DNA from: Kaistia dalseonensis
GTDB lineage: Bacteria > Pseudomonadota > Alphaproteobacteria > Rhizobiales > Kaistiaceae
Reading direction: 5' to 3'
DNA: 64,000 nucleotides
Assembly (NCBI RefSeq): GCF_030814715.1
Contig: NZ_JAUSVO010000003.1
Coordinates: 372,001 to 436,000 of the forward strand
How positions within the stretch are numbered: the stretch's first letter is position 1; every line of letters starts with the position of its first letter. Made by a program: the position numbers and the translations under genes. The notes below the pieces were generated by a model. That model saw nothing but the letters and a program-made list of their open reading frames with translations, was not told the origin of the DNA and made no database searches. Shown piece after piece: positions 53,772-62,467 of this stretch.

Positions 53772-54502
53772 CCCGCACCGTTCTCAGCCTGCGCGATATC
53801 TCCGTCTCCTACGGCAAGGCCGAGGCGGTCAGGAACGTCTCGCTCGACATCAGCGCCGGCAGCATCGTCACCGTGATCGGCGCCAACGGCGCCGGCAAGT
53901 CGACGCTCCTCAATGCCGCCATGGGTGTGGTGCGCGGTGAAGGCCGCATCCAGTTCGACGGCGCGGATTGCAGCGACGAGCCCGTCGAGACGCGCGTGAT
54001 GGCCGGCATGAGCCTGGTGCCGGAGCGGCGCGAGCTCTTCTCCACCATGAGCGTCGAGGACAACCTGACGCTGGGCGCCTTTCGCGCCAAGGTCACGCGG
54101 GGGGAAAAGGCCGACCGGCTCGCCCGGATCTATGACCGCTTCAAGCGCCTCGGCGAGCGGCGCCATCAGCTCGCCGGAACGCTGTCCGGCGGCGAGCGGC
54201 AAATGCTGGCCATGGGCCGTGCGCTCATGATCGAGCCGAAGCTGCTGATGCTCGACGAGCCGAGCCTCGGCCTCGCGCCGCTGATCGTGAAGGACATCTT
54301 CCGCATCATCGTCGAACTGCGCTCGACCGGCGTCTCCATCCTGCTCGTCGAGCAGAATGCCCGCGCCGCCCTCGAGGTCGCGGACTATGCCTATGTCATG
54401 GAAACGGGATCGGTCACGCTCGAAGGCCGAGCGGCCGACCTGATCCATGACCGCCGTGTGGTCGCGAGCTATCTGGGTCTCCGCGAGGCAGTCCCCGCCT
54501 GA
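53768..54502 (+). CDS. ABC transporter ATPase, LivF type
   Basis: A 244-residue ATPase. Walker [11 protein letters not shown]-loop [19 protein letters not shown], signature [15 protein letters not shown], Walker [14 protein letters not shown], switch VEQNARAAL. It pairs with the LivG-type domain of the fusion upstream. Last gene of the mhp operon. The TGA stop lies inside a hairpin, followed by a second hairpin. Confidence 0.93.
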   Translation: MTRTVLSLRDISVSYGKAEAVRNVSLDISAGSIVTVIGANGAGKSTLLNAAMGVVRGEGRIQFDGADCSDEPVETRVMAGMSLVPERRELFSTMSVEDNLTLGAFRAKVTRGEKADRLARIYDRFKRLGERRHQLAGTLSGGERQMLAMGRALMIEPKLLMLDEPSLGLAPLIVKDIFRIIVELRSTGVSILLVEQNARAALEVADYAYVMETGSVTLEGRAADLIHDRRVVASYLGLREAVPA

Positions 54503-54554
54503 GGCAGGCGGGGCTCGAGCGAGGCGTCTTCACGCGAATCCTCTCGCGTGAAGA
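54493..54554. terminator. Tandem hairpins between the mhp operon and the cytochrome gene
   Basis: CCCCGCCT/AGGCGGGG (54493-54500 and 54506-54513) spans the livF stop codon. TCTTCACGCGA/TCGCGTGAAGA (54527-54537 and 54544-54554, 6-nt loop) is a perfect 11-bp stem. They separate convergent genes and probably end transcription both ways, though T-tracts are poor. Confidence 0.6.
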
Positions 54555-54560
54555 ACAGGC

Positions 54561-55181
54561 TCAGGGACAGGCCGCGCCGGAATTGGCCCAGGCCGCGACC
54601 AGTGCGCCCGCCTGCTGCTGCGTGCCGGGGGCCGGCGTGCGGCCGAAGCCGGGCGCCCAGGCCCAGCCGACCAGCGTGTCGGTGCCGATATGCTTGACGA
54701 GGTCCTGCAGCGAGCGGTTTCCGTTCCGCTTCGGATCCTTGATCTGGGCGCAGATCTCCGAGACGGTCTTGCCCTCCCAGGCCATCTCCAGCGGCGCCAG
54801 ATGCCATTCGGGGTGCCCCGGTACGCGTCCCGGCTCGAAATTGGCGTCCTGGTGGCAGGTGGAACAGCGCATGGTTTCGAGCCCGAAGCCATCAGGACCA
54901 CGAAAGACCGGCGGCTCGTGCAGGCGGCTCATATCGCCCTGGCGCGGCCGATTGCCGGCGGGATGGCAATTCGTGCAGCGCGGATTGGTCAGCACCTTCC
55001 CGAGTTCGGTGAAATAGGCGGCCGAACGCTTCGCCGGATCGCTGATCGTGGCGAAGCTCTCGGGCGAGGCGAGAGCGTTCGACGTCGTCGCCGAGACCGT
55101 GTAGCCGGCAAGGCAGGCGGCCGCGATATTGATCGCCATCACCGCCAGGACGAGGACCGGAATCCGCCATTCGCGCTTCAT
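54561..55181 (-). CDS. c-type cytochrome partner of the molybdenum hydroxylase
   Basis: A 206-residue exported protein. N-terminal signal/anchor at about 8-30 ([23 protein letters not shown]) and two haem-c motifs, CTNCH (about 69-73) and CSTCH (about 106-110), so diheme. The spacing and the [12 protein letters not shown] segment resemble the small proteins often annotated as isoquinoline 1-oxidoreductase subunit. It follows the 2Fe-2S and molybdenum subunit genes on the same strand with a 64-bp gap and would pass electrons from them to the respiratory chain. Confidence 0.82.
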   Translation of the reverse strand: MKREWRIPVLVLAVMAINIAAACLAGYTVSATTSNALASPESFATISDPAKRSAAYFTELGKVLTNPRCTNCHPAGNRPRQGDMSRLHEPPVFRGPDGFGLETMRCSTCHQDANFEPGRVPGHPEWHLAPLEMAWEGKTVSEICAQIKDPKRNGNRSLQDLVKHIGTDTLVGWAWAPGFGRTPAPGTQQQAGALVAAWANSGAACP

Positions 55182-55245
55182 CTTCGACTATCCTTCAGCC
55201 CGATGGGACCGGTTGGGTCTTGCCCATACACGCGATACAGAGCGC

Positions 55246-55761
55246 CTAGATCAGATAGCGGCCGGGGTCTGCCAGTATGACGGCCCGCACGGCCTCGTGA
55301 TATTTGACGTAGCCCGTGCACCGGCAGAGATGGCCGTCGAGCGCTTCGGCAATGGTCGCCTCGACATCCGCCCGCGCGACCTTCTGCCGGGCCAGCCGCT
55401 CCAGCAGCACCTGCCCCTCATTGAGGAAGCCGGCCGTGCAATAGCCGCACTGGAAGGCGAAATGCTCGATGAAGGCCGTCTGCAGCGGAGTGAGCGCGCC
55501 ATCGCTCGCATGCCCCTCGACGGTGCGGATCGACTTGCCGTCGAAATTCACCGCCGGAACGATGCAGGTCGGGTTGGTATAGCTGCTGCCATCCGGCCGA
55601 TCGACGATGACTGCGCAGCTCAGGCATTGCGCTGCCCCGCAGCCGAATTTCGTCCCGGTCATGCCGAGAAACTCGCGCAGGAAATCGTTCATCGTCAGTT
55701 CGTCGCGCACATCCATCGGGCCATAGGCGCGGCCGTTGATGGTCAAGGCGAGGTTCGTCAC
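55246..55761 (-). CDS. 2Fe-2S subunit of a xanthine-oxidase-family dehydrogenase
   Basis: A 171-residue two-cluster ferredoxin subunit (IorA/CoxS type). The plant-type cluster has CGAAQCLSC plus a later Cys (TNPTC); the second helical domain has CGYC and CRC. Start is GTG at 55761 (VTNLALTINGRAYG), overlapping the TGA of the molybdenum subunit gene (GTGA). It has no signal peptide, so it must be carried to the periplasm by the Tat-exported partner. Confidence 0.92.
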   Translation of the reverse strand: MTNLALTINGRAYGPMDVRDELTMNDFLREFLGMTGTKFGCGAAQCLSCAVIVDRPDGSSYTNPTCIVPAVNFDGKSIRTVEGHASDGALTPLQTAFIEHFAFQCGYCTAGFLNEGQVLLERLARQKVARADVEATIAEALDGHLCRCTGYVKYHEAVRAVILADPGRYLI

Positions 55762-58523
55762 GCGAGCGCTCCCTTCAGCATGGCCCCGGTCACCGGCAGC
55801 GATTGAAAGCGGTGGCCGGTGGCGTCGAAAATGGCGTTCAGCAGGGCCGGCACGATCGGTATCATCACGACCTCGGCCATACCCTTCGGCGGCTCGTTGG
55901 CCGCGAGCGGCGGCAGCACCTCGATCTCCAGATCGTGCAGCGGCAGGTCCGAACCGCGCGCGACGAGATATTGGCCGAGATTCCACTGGCCGTTGCCGGG
56001 CCCGTCCTCGAAGGGCGGCAGCGTCTCCAGCAGCGCATAGCCGACGCCCATAGCGAAACCGCCCTGCGCCTGGCCGACCACGACCTCGGGCACGAGCGCC
56101 TGGCCGCATTCGAGCACGCTATAGGCGCTGGCGATGCGCAGCAGGCCGGTTGCGCGTTCGATCTCGACGCGGACGAGCGTGCCGCAGAGCGAGGAAAATG
56201 CCGTGCCGATCCGGTTATAATCGGCGGGCGGGAAAGCGACCACCGACCGATCGAGGCGCGTGAAGGCATCGCCACCACGGCGGATGGCGAGCGCGTCGAT
56301 ATCGCCCGTCCAAGCCTCGCCGGCGATATCGAATGTCGCCTGCGCCCAGGCCCAGCGCGAGAAGGCGTGGGCCATCGCGCCGGTCACGCCCTTCTGCGCA
56401 TGGGCCTTGGCCGCTATCGCTTCGAGCGGCAGCGGGGAAAGGCCGGTCATGATGAGGTGCCGGTCCTGCCAATAGGCTTCGCCCGCCTGCTTCGCCCTTG
56501 GATCGGTTGGTGCAATGCCCCAGAGCGCCAGGGCGGCCGGCCAAAGGCCGAAGCGGAACACGACCCGCGCCGCCTCCGCCGCCGCCTGCGTGCCGACATG
56601 GGCGCCGATCGAGGCGCTGGTCGCGGAACTGATCGCCGGCACCCATCGCGTATCCTTTGCGGCCGTGTCCTGTTCCGCCTGACTGATCGTGTAGGAATCG
56701 CCGCTCGTGAACAGTTCCAGCGCGTCGAAGACGTCGACCTGCGCCACGGTCACCGCGTCGGCAATGCCGCCAATATGGATCGCGACACGGTTCGCGAGCG
56801 CAGTGCCGATGCCATTACCCATCTCGACGGCGTCGCCGTGGATCGAAATGCGGCCGTCGGGCGCGATTTCGACGGTCCCGAGCGCACAATCCGCCCCCGT
56901 GCCATAATCCTTCGCCGCGCACGCCACCCCGGTCCCGACGAGATAGCCCGGCTTGGCTCCGGCCTTCTCCACGCCGCGGTTCTGCCAGATCGCGTGCGCC
57001 TCGAGCTTGTCGAGGATTTCCCGGGTGCGGACCGAGACCGAATAGGGGTTGCCGGCCATCGTCCGGCCGCCGGTCTTCAGCGCGTTCAGCCGCCGGAAGG
57101 CGATCGGATCGATTGGAAGGGTTGTCGCGACCTCGTCGATCAGTACTTCGAGCGCCGTCATGGTCTGCAATGTGCCGTAGCCGCGCATCGATCCGGCCGT
57201 GACGCCGCGCGAATGGACGGCGACCGTGGTGACATCGACTTTCGGTATGTCGTAGATGCCGATCGCGCCCGTGGCACCGACGACGGCGACGCTGACCGAA
57301 TAGTTCATCAGCCCGCCGCCATCGAGCACGTGATCGGCGGCAAAGGCCGTGATCTTGCCACTCGCGCGGTCGACGCCGATCTGCGTACGCATCTTGAATG
57401 CGTGGCGCTTGATGCCGCCCTGGAACTGCTGGAAGCGGTCATGCGCGAGGCGCACGGCGTGGCCCGGATAGAACATCGCCGCCAGCGCGACATAGAGCGG
57501 AAACGGCGTGTGATCGCGCCCACCAAAGCCGCCGCCGACATAGGCGAACTGCGCATCGATGCGCTTCGGCTTGAAGCCGTCACCGGCCTCGCCGAGCAGG
57601 AAGGCCACCGCGCTCGCGGCCTCGAAGGGAGACTGCACGCCGAGCACGATCGAAAGATCGCCCTCCCCCGCATCGTACCAGGCGAGCCCGCATTCCGGCT
57701 CCAGGAACATCGGATCGACCGACTGAGTCTCGAAGTCACGGTCGAGCGTCAGCAGCGCCGGGTCACCGCTGCCGAGCTCGGCCCGGATCTTCTCGCCGAA
57801 GACCGCGCCCTTGACGTATTCCCCGCCCTTGGCGACGGGAAGCGGCGCCCAGATGGGGCGCCCGGAACTCTCCAGGAAACCCGGACTGATCCAGCCCTCC
57901 TGGATCGGCGAATAGATGTCGGGCGCATCCGGCGTCGCTCCGGCAACGCGTGTGAAGCGGAACGCGGCATAGTTCGGCACCGCGACCGGCCCCGTCTCCG
58001 CCCCGAACTTCAGGAAATTGCCGTCGCGCAGAGCGAGCCGCGCCTTGTCGAAATCGTCGAACCGCTCGAAGATCAGCAGGGCGACCGGCTGGCCGAGATA
58101 GAGCGGCGTCTTGCCGACCGGACAGAACAGATCGCCGGCATAGAATGACGGCACCCGTGTCCCGATGCGATCGAGATCCTCGGCCGTGACCACGACAGTC
58201 GGCTTTGCAATCGCGCCGAGCCGCGCCAGATCGAGGCCCTCATAAGAGTGGGTCGCGTCGGCCGCGCGTACGAGCAGGGCATGGGACGTCTCGGCCGGCC
58301 AGCCCGGAAGATCGGCCGCGCGAAAATCGGAGGCGTAGAGCTTGGCCCCGGTGACCTTGGCGACGCCATCGACGCGGCCCGTCGCCGGCCTCGGAACGCC
58401 CCGCCCCGGCAAGGTCTCACGCACGAGAAAGCTCGGCGTATCGGCCGAGGCCAACCGTGACAGGCCGAGCGAAATGCCGCTCACCATGCTCCAGCGCATA
58501 AACTCGCGTCGCGACGGTCTCAT
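55758..58523 (-). CDS. Molybdopterin-binding subunit, periplasmic xanthine-oxidase-family dehydrogenase
   Basis: A 921-residue Mo hydroxylase large subunit of the IorB/aldehyde-oxidase-like group. A Tat leader SRREFMRWSMVSGISLGLSRLASA (residues 4-27) indicates a periplasmic enzyme. FGGRDHTPFPLYVALAAMF, GSMRGYGTLQTMTALE and EMGNGIGTALANRVAIH are molybdopterin-binding motifs; the tail is VPALLNAIFDATGHRFQSLPVT. Substrate could be an N-heterocycle or aldehyde. Gene order is large subunit, 2Fe-2S, cytochrome. No XdhC-type maturation gene is adjacent. A 19-bp dyad lies 41 bp upstream of the start. Confidence 0.88.
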   Translation of the reverse strand: MRPSRREFMRWSMVSGISLGLSRLASADTPSFLVRETLPGRGVPRPATGRVDGVAKVTGAKLYASDFRAADLPGWPAETSHALLVRAADATHSYEGLDLARLGAIAKPTVVVTAEDLDRIGTRVPSFYAGDLFCPVGKTPLYLGQPVALLIFERFDDFDKARLALRDGNFLKFGAETGPVAVPNYAAFRFTRVAGATPDAPDIYSPIQEGWISPGFLESSGRPIWAPLPVAKGGEYVKGAVFGEKIRAELGSGDPALLTLDRDFETQSVDPMFLEPECGLAWYDAGEGDLSIVLGVQSPFEAASAVAFLLGEAGDGFKPKRIDAQFAYVGGGFGGRDHTPFPLYVALAAMFYPGHAVRLAHDRFQQFQGGIKRHAFKMRTQIGVDRASGKITAFAADHVLDGGGLMNYSVSVAVVGATGAIGIYDIPKVDVTTVAVHSRGVTAGSMRGYGTLQTMTALEVLIDEVATTLPIDPIAFRRLNALKTGGRTMAGNPYSVSVRTREILDKLEAHAIWQNRGVEKAGAKPGYLVGTGVACAAKDYGTGADCALGTVEIAPDGRISIHGDAVEMGNGIGTALANRVAIHIGGIADAVTVAQVDVFDALELFTSGDSYTISQAEQDTAAKDTRWVPAISSATSASIGAHVGTQAAAEAARVVFRFGLWPAALALWGIAPTDPRAKQAGEAYWQDRHLIMTGLSPLPLEAIAAKAHAQKGVTGAMAHAFSRWAWAQATFDIAGEAWTGDIDALAIRRGGDAFTRLDRSVVAFPPADYNRIGTAFSSLCGTLVRVEIERATGLLRIASAYSVLECGQALVPEVVVGQAQGGFAMGVGYALLETLPPFEDGPGNGQWNLGQYLVARGSDLPLHDLEIEVLPPLAANEPPKGMAEVVMIPIVPALLNAIFDATGHRFQSLPVTGAMLKGALA

Positions 58524-58563
58524 GGCTTCCCCCGCCCCACACGCTTCGCTTCCTGGAAATCAA

Positions 58564-58582
58564 GACTATTGCCGCAATAGTC
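58564..58582. promoter_or_regulatory. Candidate operator of the molybdenum hydroxylase operon
   Basis: GACTATTGC-C-GCAATAGTC, perfect 9-bp arms around one base, 41 bp upstream of the large-subunit start. It also contains a T-N11-A core (ATTGCCGCAAT), typical of LysR sites, but no regulator gene is adjacent. Confidence 0.5.
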
Positions 58583-58713
58583 CAGAAAATCTCCGAAGCA
58601 CAGGATATCGCCAGCATAGAACGTGGAAGGCGCCGCAGTCTTCCAAATAATATTGTGCACCGCAAACCGAACAGTTACGGCATCACGCTTTGTCGGGAGC
58701 CAATATTGTCCTC

Positions 58714-58729
58714 GTCGTCAATTGACGAC
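58714..58729. promoter_or_regulatory. 16-bp perfect palindrome in the same gap
   Basis: GTCGTCAATTGACGAC, about 190 bp upstream of the large-subunit start. Symmetry and AT core suggest a protein site; the protein is unknown. Confidence 0.35.
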
Positions 58730-58889
58730 ATCAAGCGCCGGCATGCGGTTCTGGTCACGCGTGATGAAATGCAGCCCAAAGCACGGTCTCAACCGCGTGC
58801 AATGAGAGGCGGAGCCGGTCCAGCGATGCAGCCGGGCCGCGCGGCGGATCAGGACGAGCGCTGCATCGGCGACCGATCCGGAATGAAGC

Positions 58890-58916
58890 GTCGCGGCCGA
58901 TGCCATCGGCCGCGAC
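58890..58916 (-). terminator. Hairpin after the GH51 gene
   Basis: Perfect 12-bp stem GTCGCGGCCGAT/ATCGGCCGCGAC with a 3-nt loop, starting 8 bp past the GH51 stop. The T-tract is poor (GCTTCATT), so termination is likely but not certain. Confidence 0.6.
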
Positions 58917-58923
58917 GGGAGGC

Positions 58924-60432
58924 TCAGACTGAGAGCCTGATCACATTGTAGGAGAGCGGCGGCAGCTTCGACATGAGCGTGCCCGCTTCGACATGCGTGC
59001 CCGAAACGGTCTTCGGCACGACGTTGTCCGGGTTCGCCGCCGTATTGATGGCGCGCAGATCCGGATGCGTCATCTGGATGTGCTCGACGAGGCTCGCCTT
59101 CGGGAAGCCTTCGAGCGCAGCCGTCAGATCGAGCGTTTCGGTCAGATGGCGGTTGACGACGAAGAAGGTGACGGCGTCGCCCTCGGGCGAGCGGACCGCA
59201 GAAACGTCGAGATAAGGAACGTCGTCGCCGGACGTGCTGTCATAGGTCGGGCCGTCGACGACCGCGCGCAGCGAGGTGCCACGGCCATAGAGCGAGGCAT
59301 AGAGGAACGGATAGTAGATGGTCTGCTTCCAGGCCGGACCGCCCTCTTCCGTCATGATCGGCGCGATGACGTTCACGAGCTGCGCGATGCAGGCGATCTT
59401 CACCCGGTCGGCGCGACGAATGAAGGTGTTGAGAATGCCGCCGACCTGCAGCACGTCCTCGAAATTATAGAGGTCTTCGAGCAGATGCGGCGCATCCGGC
59501 CACTCGTCGCCCTCGAGGATCTTCTTGTCCTGCTCGCGGCTATGATACCAGACGTTCCACTCGTCGAAGGAGATCTTCACGTCCTTCTTCGAACGCTTCT
59601 TCGCCTTGATGAAGTCGATCACGCCGCCAATCGTGTTGATATAGCGATCGAGCTTCTCCGCCTTAGCCAGATAGTTGAGCGTGTCGTGCTCGTTATTGGC
59701 AAAGTACATGTGCAGCGAGATGTGGTCGATCGAATCATAGGTGTGTTCGAGGACCGTCGCCTCCCAGTCGGGATAAGTCGGCATGTCGGAATTGGACGAG
59801 CCGCAGACGACGAGTTCGAGCGACTTGTCGAACAGGCGCATGGCCTTCGCCGTCTCATTGGCAAGGCGGCCATATTCCTCCGCCGTCTTGTGGCCAACCT
59901 GCCAGGGACCGTCCATCTCATTGCCGAGGCACCAGAGCTTGACGTTGTGCGGGTCCTTCCAGCCATGACTGCGGCGCAGGTCGCTCCAATAGGAACCGCC
60001 CGGATGGTTGCAATATTCGACGAAATTGCGCGCTGCATCGAGGCCGCGCGAGCCGAGATTGACCGCCAGCATCGGCTTGGTGTCGGCCTTCTTGCACCAA
60101 TCGACGAATTCGTTGACGCCGATCCGGTTGTCGTCGCGCGTGCGCCAGGCGAGGTCGAGGCGGGTCGGGCGCTGGTCGCGCGGGCCGATGCCATCTTCCC
60201 AATTATAGGCCGAGACGAAATTGCCGCCGGGATAGCGCACATAGGGCGTCTTCACCGCACGGACGAGATCGAGCACGTCGCCGCGAAACCCGTCGGCATC
60301 AGCCGTCGGATGGCCGGGCTCGTAGATGCCCGTATAGATCGCGCGGCCCAAATGCTCGAGGAATGAACTGTAGACCCGATCGTCAATCGGAGAGATCGCG
60401 AAGTCCCTATGGACGGTCACGTTCGCTTTCAC
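58924..60432 (-). CDS. abfA: Alpha-L-arabinofuranosidase, GH51
   Basis: A 502-residue GH51 enzyme that removes alpha-L-arabinofuranosyl residues from plant polysaccharide fragments. (beta/alpha)8 barrel at about 20-390 with the acid/base Glu172 in CLGNEMDGPW and the nucleophile Glu291 in SFDEWNVWY. VRYPGGNFVSAYNWEDGIGP is a family signature. A beta-sandwich domain forms the C-terminus (about 400-502). No signal peptide, so it works in the cytoplasm on imported arabino-oligosaccharides. A TATC-N9-GATA element lies 33-49 bp upstream. Confidence 0.95.
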   Translation of the reverse strand: MKANVTVHRDFAISPIDDRVYSSFLEHLGRAIYTGIYEPGHPTADADGFRGDVLDLVRAVKTPYVRYPGGNFVSAYNWEDGIGPRDQRPTRLDLAWRTRDDNRIGVNEFVDWCKKADTKPMLAVNLGSRGLDAARNFVEYCNHPGGSYWSDLRRSHGWKDPHNVKLWCLGNEMDGPWQVGHKTAEEYGRLANETAKAMRLFDKSLELVVCGSSNSDMPTYPDWEATVLEHTYDSIDHISLHMYFANNEHDTLNYLAKAEKLDRYINTIGGVIDFIKAKKRSKKDVKISFDEWNVWYHSREQDKKILEGDEWPDAPHLLEDLYNFEDVLQVGGILNTFIRRADRVKIACIAQLVNVIAPIMTEEGGPAWKQTIYYPFLYASLYGRGTSLRAVVDGPTYDSTSGDDVPYLDVSAVRSPEGDAVTFFVVNRHLTETLDLTAALEGFPKASLVEHIQMTHPDLRAINTAANPDNVVPKTVSGTHVEAGTLMSKLPPLSYNVIRLSV

Positions 60433-60462
60433 GGCAACCTCACTCTGCGTTTTCCCGGTATT

Positions 60463-60483
60463 TGTATCATTATTTTCGATACA
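60463..60483. promoter_or_regulatory. Operator candidate before GH51 (TGTATC-N9-GATACA)
   Basis: Perfect 6-bp arms with a 9-bp spacer. The inner TATC-N9-GATA part recurs upstream of the adjacent HTH regulator gene with the same spacer and the same TTTCGATA half. See the finding on the shared element. Confidence 0.6.
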
Positions 60484-60595
60484 TAACGCTGAGTATGGTT
60501 CGAACCCGACGAGGTGTCAATCAACCAATGGTCATTTCATATGCTGAAAGACGGTCCACCGTGACGCCTGGCGTCGCCGGATCGTCCAGCGGTTT

Positions 60596-61534
60596 TCACG
60601 CTCGTTCAGGCGCGCGATAGAGCCGCATCACGATGTCCTGATCGTAATTGCCAAAGCCGCGGCCGAAGATATTGATGCCGCCCGGATGCTTCGCCTCGTC
60701 GGCAATGCCGATGCGCATGCGGATGGAATGGTGGTTCTCCAGGTCCAGATCGGCCAGTGTCACATCGGAGATCCTGATACCGTCGATGAACGTGCCGCGC
60801 GCTGAAATGGTCCAGGTCTTGAGCTTGCCATATTGCGAGCCTTCGAGCTTCCACCAGCGCGGCGTATAGACACCCCGCTTGTCGCCAAAATCGCCGGGCG
60901 AGGTCCAGGTGCCGACGGCGACATTGTTGACCCAGAGCGTGATGTCGGAGGGCCAAACGGGATTGGTTCCCGGCACCTCGGAGGAGAGCTCCATCGAGAA
61001 CTCGATCGCGCTGATGGCCTCGTTCAAGATCTTGGCGTTGTTCGGGAATTTGTATTCGACATAGCCGCGGCCAAACCAGATCAGGCCGGCCTGCATGCGG
61101 TTCGGATCAAGGAAGAAATTCGGCACGTCGAGCAGGCCGATCACGCCCTCGCTGGAGCAGAGGCCGCAGGGCGCGCGGGTATCGCAACTCGTATAGAGCC
61201 CGATCGGCATCGAGACCTCGATCGTCTCCTCATCCGGGGTCTTCGAGGCCGTATCGAAGCGGATGACGATCTCGTCATAGCGCGCCGAGCACAGCTTCTG
61301 GTGCCCCTTCTTCGCCTTCACGGTCTTGGTGTCGATCAGTTCCGCTTCCTCGAGCATTTGCACGGCCGTCGCCACGCTCGATTGCGGCAGCTTGAGCGCC
61401 GCGCTGATCTCGTTCACGTTCATCGGCCCCTTGTCGTGGAGCAGGCGCAATATGTCGATGCGCACCGGGGACGCGATGCCTTTCAGCGCCGCATAGCTGT
61501 CGGCGACGTCGAGAGTCAGGAAATTTCTCTTCAA
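60596..61534 (-). CDS. ArsR-like HTH regulator with cysteine cluster and C-terminal sensor domain
   Basis: A 312-residue protein. Winged HTH of ArsR type at about 10-75 (ALKGIASPVRIDILRLLHDKGPMNVNEISAALKLPQSSVATAVQMLEEAELI). A middle part with Cys117, Cys123 and Cys126 (SCDTRAPCGLCSSEG) that could hold a metal. A C-terminal beta-rich region (about 165-305; IEFSMELSSEVPGTNPVWPSDITLWVNN, GTWTSPGDFGDKRGVYTPRWW), probably a sugar-sensing domain. It is upstream of and in line with the GH51 gene and probably controls it. Plain ArsR proteins are only about 100 residues, so this is a distinct architecture. Confidence 0.8.
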   Translation of the reverse strand: MKRNFLTLDVADSYAALKGIASPVRIDILRLLHDKGPMNVNEISAALKLPQSSVATAVQMLEEAELIDTKTVKAKKGHQKLCSARYDEIVIRFDTASKTPDEETIEVSMPIGLYTSCDTRAPCGLCSSEGVIGLLDVPNFFLDPNRMQAGLIWFGRGYVEYKFPNNAKILNEAISAIEFSMELSSEVPGTNPVWPSDITLWVNNVAVGTWTSPGDFGDKRGVYTPRWWKLEGSQYGKLKTWTISARGTFIDGIRISDVTLADLDLENHHSIRMRIGIADEAKHPGGINIFGRGFGNYDQDIVMRLYRAPERA

Positions 61535-61582
61535 GCTTCGATCCCCAAAGGTCCATGCGCCGGCCTTGCGATCAAAGGTACA

Positions 61583-61599
61583 TATCAGGAATTTCGATA
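61583..61599. promoter_or_regulatory. Operator candidate before the HTH regulator (TATC-N9-GATA)
   Basis: TATC (61583-61586), nine bases, GATA (61596-61599), with TTTCGATA identical to the site before GH51. It lies 49-65 bp upstream of the regulator start, consistent with autoregulation. Confidence 0.55.
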
Positions 61600-61663
61600 A
61601 TGTCGACGGTCACGCAGGCGACGACAGCGCCGGCGCCGATGGAAGCAGCCGTTTTCGCCACCG

Positions 61664-62467
61664 CTAGAGAACGCGCGAGAGGAATTCCCTGGTGCGCGGT
61701 GATTGCGGATTGGCGATCATCTCGCGGGGCACGCCGCGTTCGACGATGACGCCCTGGTCCATGAAGATCAGTTGGTCGCCGACCTCGCGGGCGAAGCCGA
61801 TCTCATGCGTCACCACGACCATGGTCATGCCGCTCGCCGCCAGATCGCGCATGACCTGCAGCACCTCGCCGACGAGTTCGGGATCGAGCGCCGAGGTCGG
61901 CTCGTCGAAGAGCAGCACCTTGGGGTTCATCGCCAGCGCCCTCGCGATCGCCACCCGTTGCTGCTGGCCGCCCGAGAGTTCACGAGGATAGCGAGCCGCC
62001 TTGTCGGAGAGGCCGACACGGGCGAGCAGGATCTCGGCCTTGGCCCTGGCCTCACCGACCGGCATGCCGCGCACCCGCAGCGGCGCCTCGATCAGGTTCT
62101 CCATCACCGTCATGTGGGAGAAGAGATTGAATGACTGGAACACCATGCCGATATCTGCGCGGCGCTTGCAGAGCAGGCTGTTCTTGACCTCATAGAGCTT
62201 GCCGTCGCGCAGATCGTAGCCGACGAACTCTCCGTCCACGAGGAGGATCCCGCCCGATAGCTGCTCCAGATGGTTGATACAGCGCAGGAACGTGCTCTTG
62301 CCCGAGCCGGAGGGTCCGATGATGCAGGCGACCGAACCGGCGGGGACCGTCGCGTCGATCCCTTTCAGGACCTCAAGCGGACCATAGGATTTGCGCACCC
62401 CGCGGGCGAAGACCATGGCATCGGGCGCCACGCCGAAGCGCGCCTGGTTTTCCGCCTTCGGCGTCAT
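61664..62467 (-). CDS. Polar amino acid ABC transporter ATPase
   Basis: A 267-residue ATPase of the GlnQ/HisP class. Walker [11 protein letters not shown]-loop [16 protein letters not shown], signature [15 protein letters not shown], Walker [16 protein letters not shown], switch [11 protein letters not shown]. The insertion [22 protein letters not shown] before the Q-loop resembles HisP-type members. It follows the permease gene with a 4-base overlap and is the last gene of the operon. Confidence 0.93.
   Translation of the reverse strand: MTPKAENQARFGVAPDAMVFARGVRKSYGPLEVLKGIDATVPAGSVACIIGPSGSGKSTFLRCINHLEQLSGGILLVDGEFVGYDLRDGKLYEVKNSLLCKRRADIGMVFQSFNLFSHMTVMENLIEAPLRVRGMPVGEARAKAEILLARVGLSDKAARYPRELSGGQQQRVAIARALAMNPKVLLFDEPTSALDPELVGEVLQVMRDLAASGMTMVVVTHEIGFAREVGDQLIFMDQGVIVERGVPREMIANPQSPRTREFLSRVL

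Larger units (their letters stand above)
58524..58923. other. 400-bp gap upstream of the molybdenum hydroxylase gene
   Basis: No gene is supported; short frames here have no recognisable composition. It contains a 19-bp dyad (58564-58582), a 16-bp palindrome (58714-58729) and a 12-bp-stem hairpin (58890-58916), listed separately. The first half is relatively AT-rich, as expected for the promoter of the minus-strand hydroxylase operon. Confidence 0.6.

Noticed and set aside
55803-58148. 781-codon plus-strand frame opposite the Mo hydroxylase large subunit
   Set aside because: Shadow; the minus-strand protein has a Tat leader and molybdopterin motifs.
58623-58951. Short frames in the 400-bp gap (60-98 codons)
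   Set aside because: Composition is not protein-like, no ribosome site, and palindromes in the same place explain the sequence better.
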